Below are positions 61,482 through 64,000 of a stretch of DNA of 64,000 nucleotides, one piece after another. The position numbers and the translations under genes are program-made. The DNA comes from Streptomyces hundungensis (GTDB taxonomy: Bacteria > Actinomycetota > Actinomycetes > Streptomycetales > Streptomycetaceae), in the NCBI RefSeq assembly GCF_003627815.1, contig NZ_CP032698.1, positions 6,510,001 to 6,574,000 on the forward strand, given 5' to 3'. Position 1 is the stretch's first letter. Each line of letters opens with the position of its first letter. Below the pieces are notes generated by a model. That model ran no database searches. It had not been told where the DNA came from and was given only the letters and a program-made list of their open reading frames with translations.

Positions 61482-62240
61482 ATGGACCGGACCCGTCTCG
61501 CGCTGACCGCGATCGCCGCCGTACTCGCTCTTCCGCTGGTCACCGCGGCCCAGCACGCCGACCGGGCCCCGTACGGCGACCACTTCCACCACTTCGCCAC
61601 CTCGTCGACCGGCCCGGTGGAGGTACGGATCCGGGGCGCGGCCGTCGAGGCGTACGACCGGGGCACCGGCGCGCCGCGCTGGACGTACGACAGGCGGGGC
61701 AGCCGGCCGCTCGCCCTGTTCCGCGCGCCCGGCCACACCGTCGCGCTCTGGGCCGACGGCATGGTCACGGACACGGACACGGACACACATACGGACACGG
61801 GCACGCACACCGGCACCGGCACCGGTAGAGACAGCGATGCGCGCCGGGTCCGCTGGCATCGGGCGGTGCCCGGCCTCGGCGCCTGGCTGGCCGCCTCGCC
61901 CGCCAGCGCCGCCGGGGTGCTCCAGCCGCTCGACGAGGACGCCACCATGCTGGCCGTCGTCACCCCCGAGCGGATCAGCGCCTTTCGGTCCGCCGACGGC
62001 GATCTGCGCTGGCTGCTGCCCGCGCGCGAGGGATGCGCCTTCGACCCGGCGCGCACGGCGCACACCGCGGGGGTGCTGCTGCTCGGGCGGCCGTGCCGGG
62101 GCTCCCGCTCCTGGAGCCAGGAACTGGTCGCGGTCGACGACCTCGGCGAGATCACCCCCGGACGCACCCCGCTGGGCAACGATCTCCCCGGTGGGCGCCG
62201 TGCGGACGGCGGCGGAAACCGGGTTGCACGGCCCAGTTAG
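61482..62240 (+). CDS. Exported beta-propeller-like protein with a Thr-Asp/Gly repeat
   Basis: A 252-residue protein from the ATG at 61482. A signal peptide or anchor (LALTAIAAVLALPLVTAAQ) precedes PQQ-like beta-repeats (GAAVEAYDRGTGAPRWTYD, ISAFRSADGDLRWLLP). Between them an expanded hexanucleotide repeat codes for TDTDTDTHTDTGTHTGTGTG. Two Cys (EGCAFDPA, RPCRGSRS) may bond. No catalytic residues are recognised; it may bind polymer or partner proteins at the cell surface. Confidence 0.65.
   Translation: MDRTRLALTAIAAVLALPLVTAAQHADRAPYGDHFHHFATSSTGPVEVRIRGAAVEAYDRGTGAPRWTYDRRGSRPLALFRAPGHTVALWADGMVTDTDTDTHTDTGTHTGTGTGRDSDARRVRWHRAVPGLGAWLAASPASAAGVLQPLDEDATMLAVVTPERISAFRSADGDLRWLLPAREGCAFDPARTAHTAGVLLLGRPCRGSRSWSQELVAVDDLGEITPGRTPLGNDLPGGRRADGGGNRVARPS
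61767..61825. repeat. Hexanucleotide microsatellite within a coding region
   Basis: GGACAC-type units repeat about nine times, drifting to GGCACC at the end. They encode alternating Thr with Asp, His or Gly. All unit changes keep the frame. Confidence 0.85.
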
Positions 62241-62273
62241 AATTGGCCCATGGCAATTCTCCTCGTGCATTAG
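62238..62273 (+). promoter_or_regulatory. Putative leader ORF and -10 box before the ABC-F gene
   Basis: TAGAAT (62238-62243) looks like a -10 element; six bases later an ATG at 62250 opens a 7-codon ORF (MAILLVH, stop TAG 62271-62273). If transcription starts at that ATG, the leader would be leaderless mRNA. GC-rich hairpin-capable sequence follows up to the ABC-F GTG at 62385. Translation-controlled attenuation is a plausible, unproven role. Confidence 0.45.
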
Positions 62274-62384
62274 GCGGCGTCGACCTCCACGCCCTCCGCC
62301 GCCCGCCGCCCCCCTTCGGGGACGCGCCGCGCGTGGCGCCTCATGACGTCCCGTCCGCCGTCCATACCGCCCTGGAGTCTTTCC

Positions 62385-63983
<1,599 letters not shown>

Positions 63984-64000
63984 CCGGCCCGGGCCGGTGT

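Overview
The window is chromosomal DNA of a Streptomyces-type actinomycete. The evidence is very high GC with G/C-biased third codon positions, frequent GTG starts, Tat and Sec secretion signals, a GntR regulator paired with a small acidic protein, a complete ectoine/5-hydroxyectoine operon next to a cobalamin cluster, and GC-rich dispersed intergenic repeats. It is ordinary chromosome carrying one insertion sequence. I see no prophage, CRISPR array, rRNA, tRNA or antibiotic gene cluster.

Layout. 1-1130: end of the SUF iron-sulfur operon (sufS C-terminus, sufU, a MIP18/DUF59 maturation factor). 1.3-6.6 kb: a secreted protein, a proline-rich membrane protein, an SMR transporter, an HxlR regulator fused to a peroxiredoxin, and a GntR regulator divergent from a small protein. 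6.8-10.3 kb: dapD, an IS982-family element inserted exactly at the dapD stop codon, a GC-rich tandem repeat block, and a convergent dapA-type gene. 10.3-21 kb: a Tat lipoprotein of the N,N-dimethylformamidase beta-subunit family, an SDR, a secreted exonuclease/phosphatase, a conserved protein of unknown function, a TROVE/Ro60-like RNA-binding protein, a stand-alone KAS II and a double TerD protein. 21-31.4 kb: a two-part sugar-acid (uronate/aldarate) module. One part is uronate dehydrogenase, 5-dehydro-4-deoxyglucarate dehydratase and an unknown frameshifted gene. The other is an IclR regulator with a ketoglutarate-semialdehyde-type dehydrogenase. Between them lie an acid phosphatase, a penicillin-binding protein and a two-component system. 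31.7-37 kb: a DHA2 efflux pump with a divergent GlxA-type regulator, a DsbA-like oxidoreductase, a PLP enzyme and a DinB/MDMPI protein. 37-43 kb: ectABCD, a class V aminotransferase, a frameshifted amidohydrolase and a hydrolase remnant. 43.4-54.1 kb: an LAxTG-anchored surface protein, then late cobalamin synthesis genes (cobE-cobC fusion, cobB, cobO, chelatase I/D, cobQ, cobD) and a ZIP transporter, with a cobalamin riboswitch in front of cobD. 54.2-64 kb: a PiT phosphate transporter with a PHO box, a GH25 lysozyme, a class II aldolase, hydrolases, a metallopeptidase, a second copy of the unknown 14984-16435 family, and an ABC-F protein preceded by a tiny, possibly leaderless, upstream ORF.

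Most worth a second look: two genes that each lost one G in a G run; the HxlR-peroxiredoxin fusion with a strong internal ribosome site; the Ro-like protein with no identified Y RNA; a perfect 24-bp palindrome about 100 bp upstream of ectA; the short leader ORF before the ABC-F gene; and a composite intergenic repeat that even supplies the C-terminus and stop codon of the dapA-type gene. I found no clear wholly new multi-gene system. All assignments come from reading the sequence without database searches.
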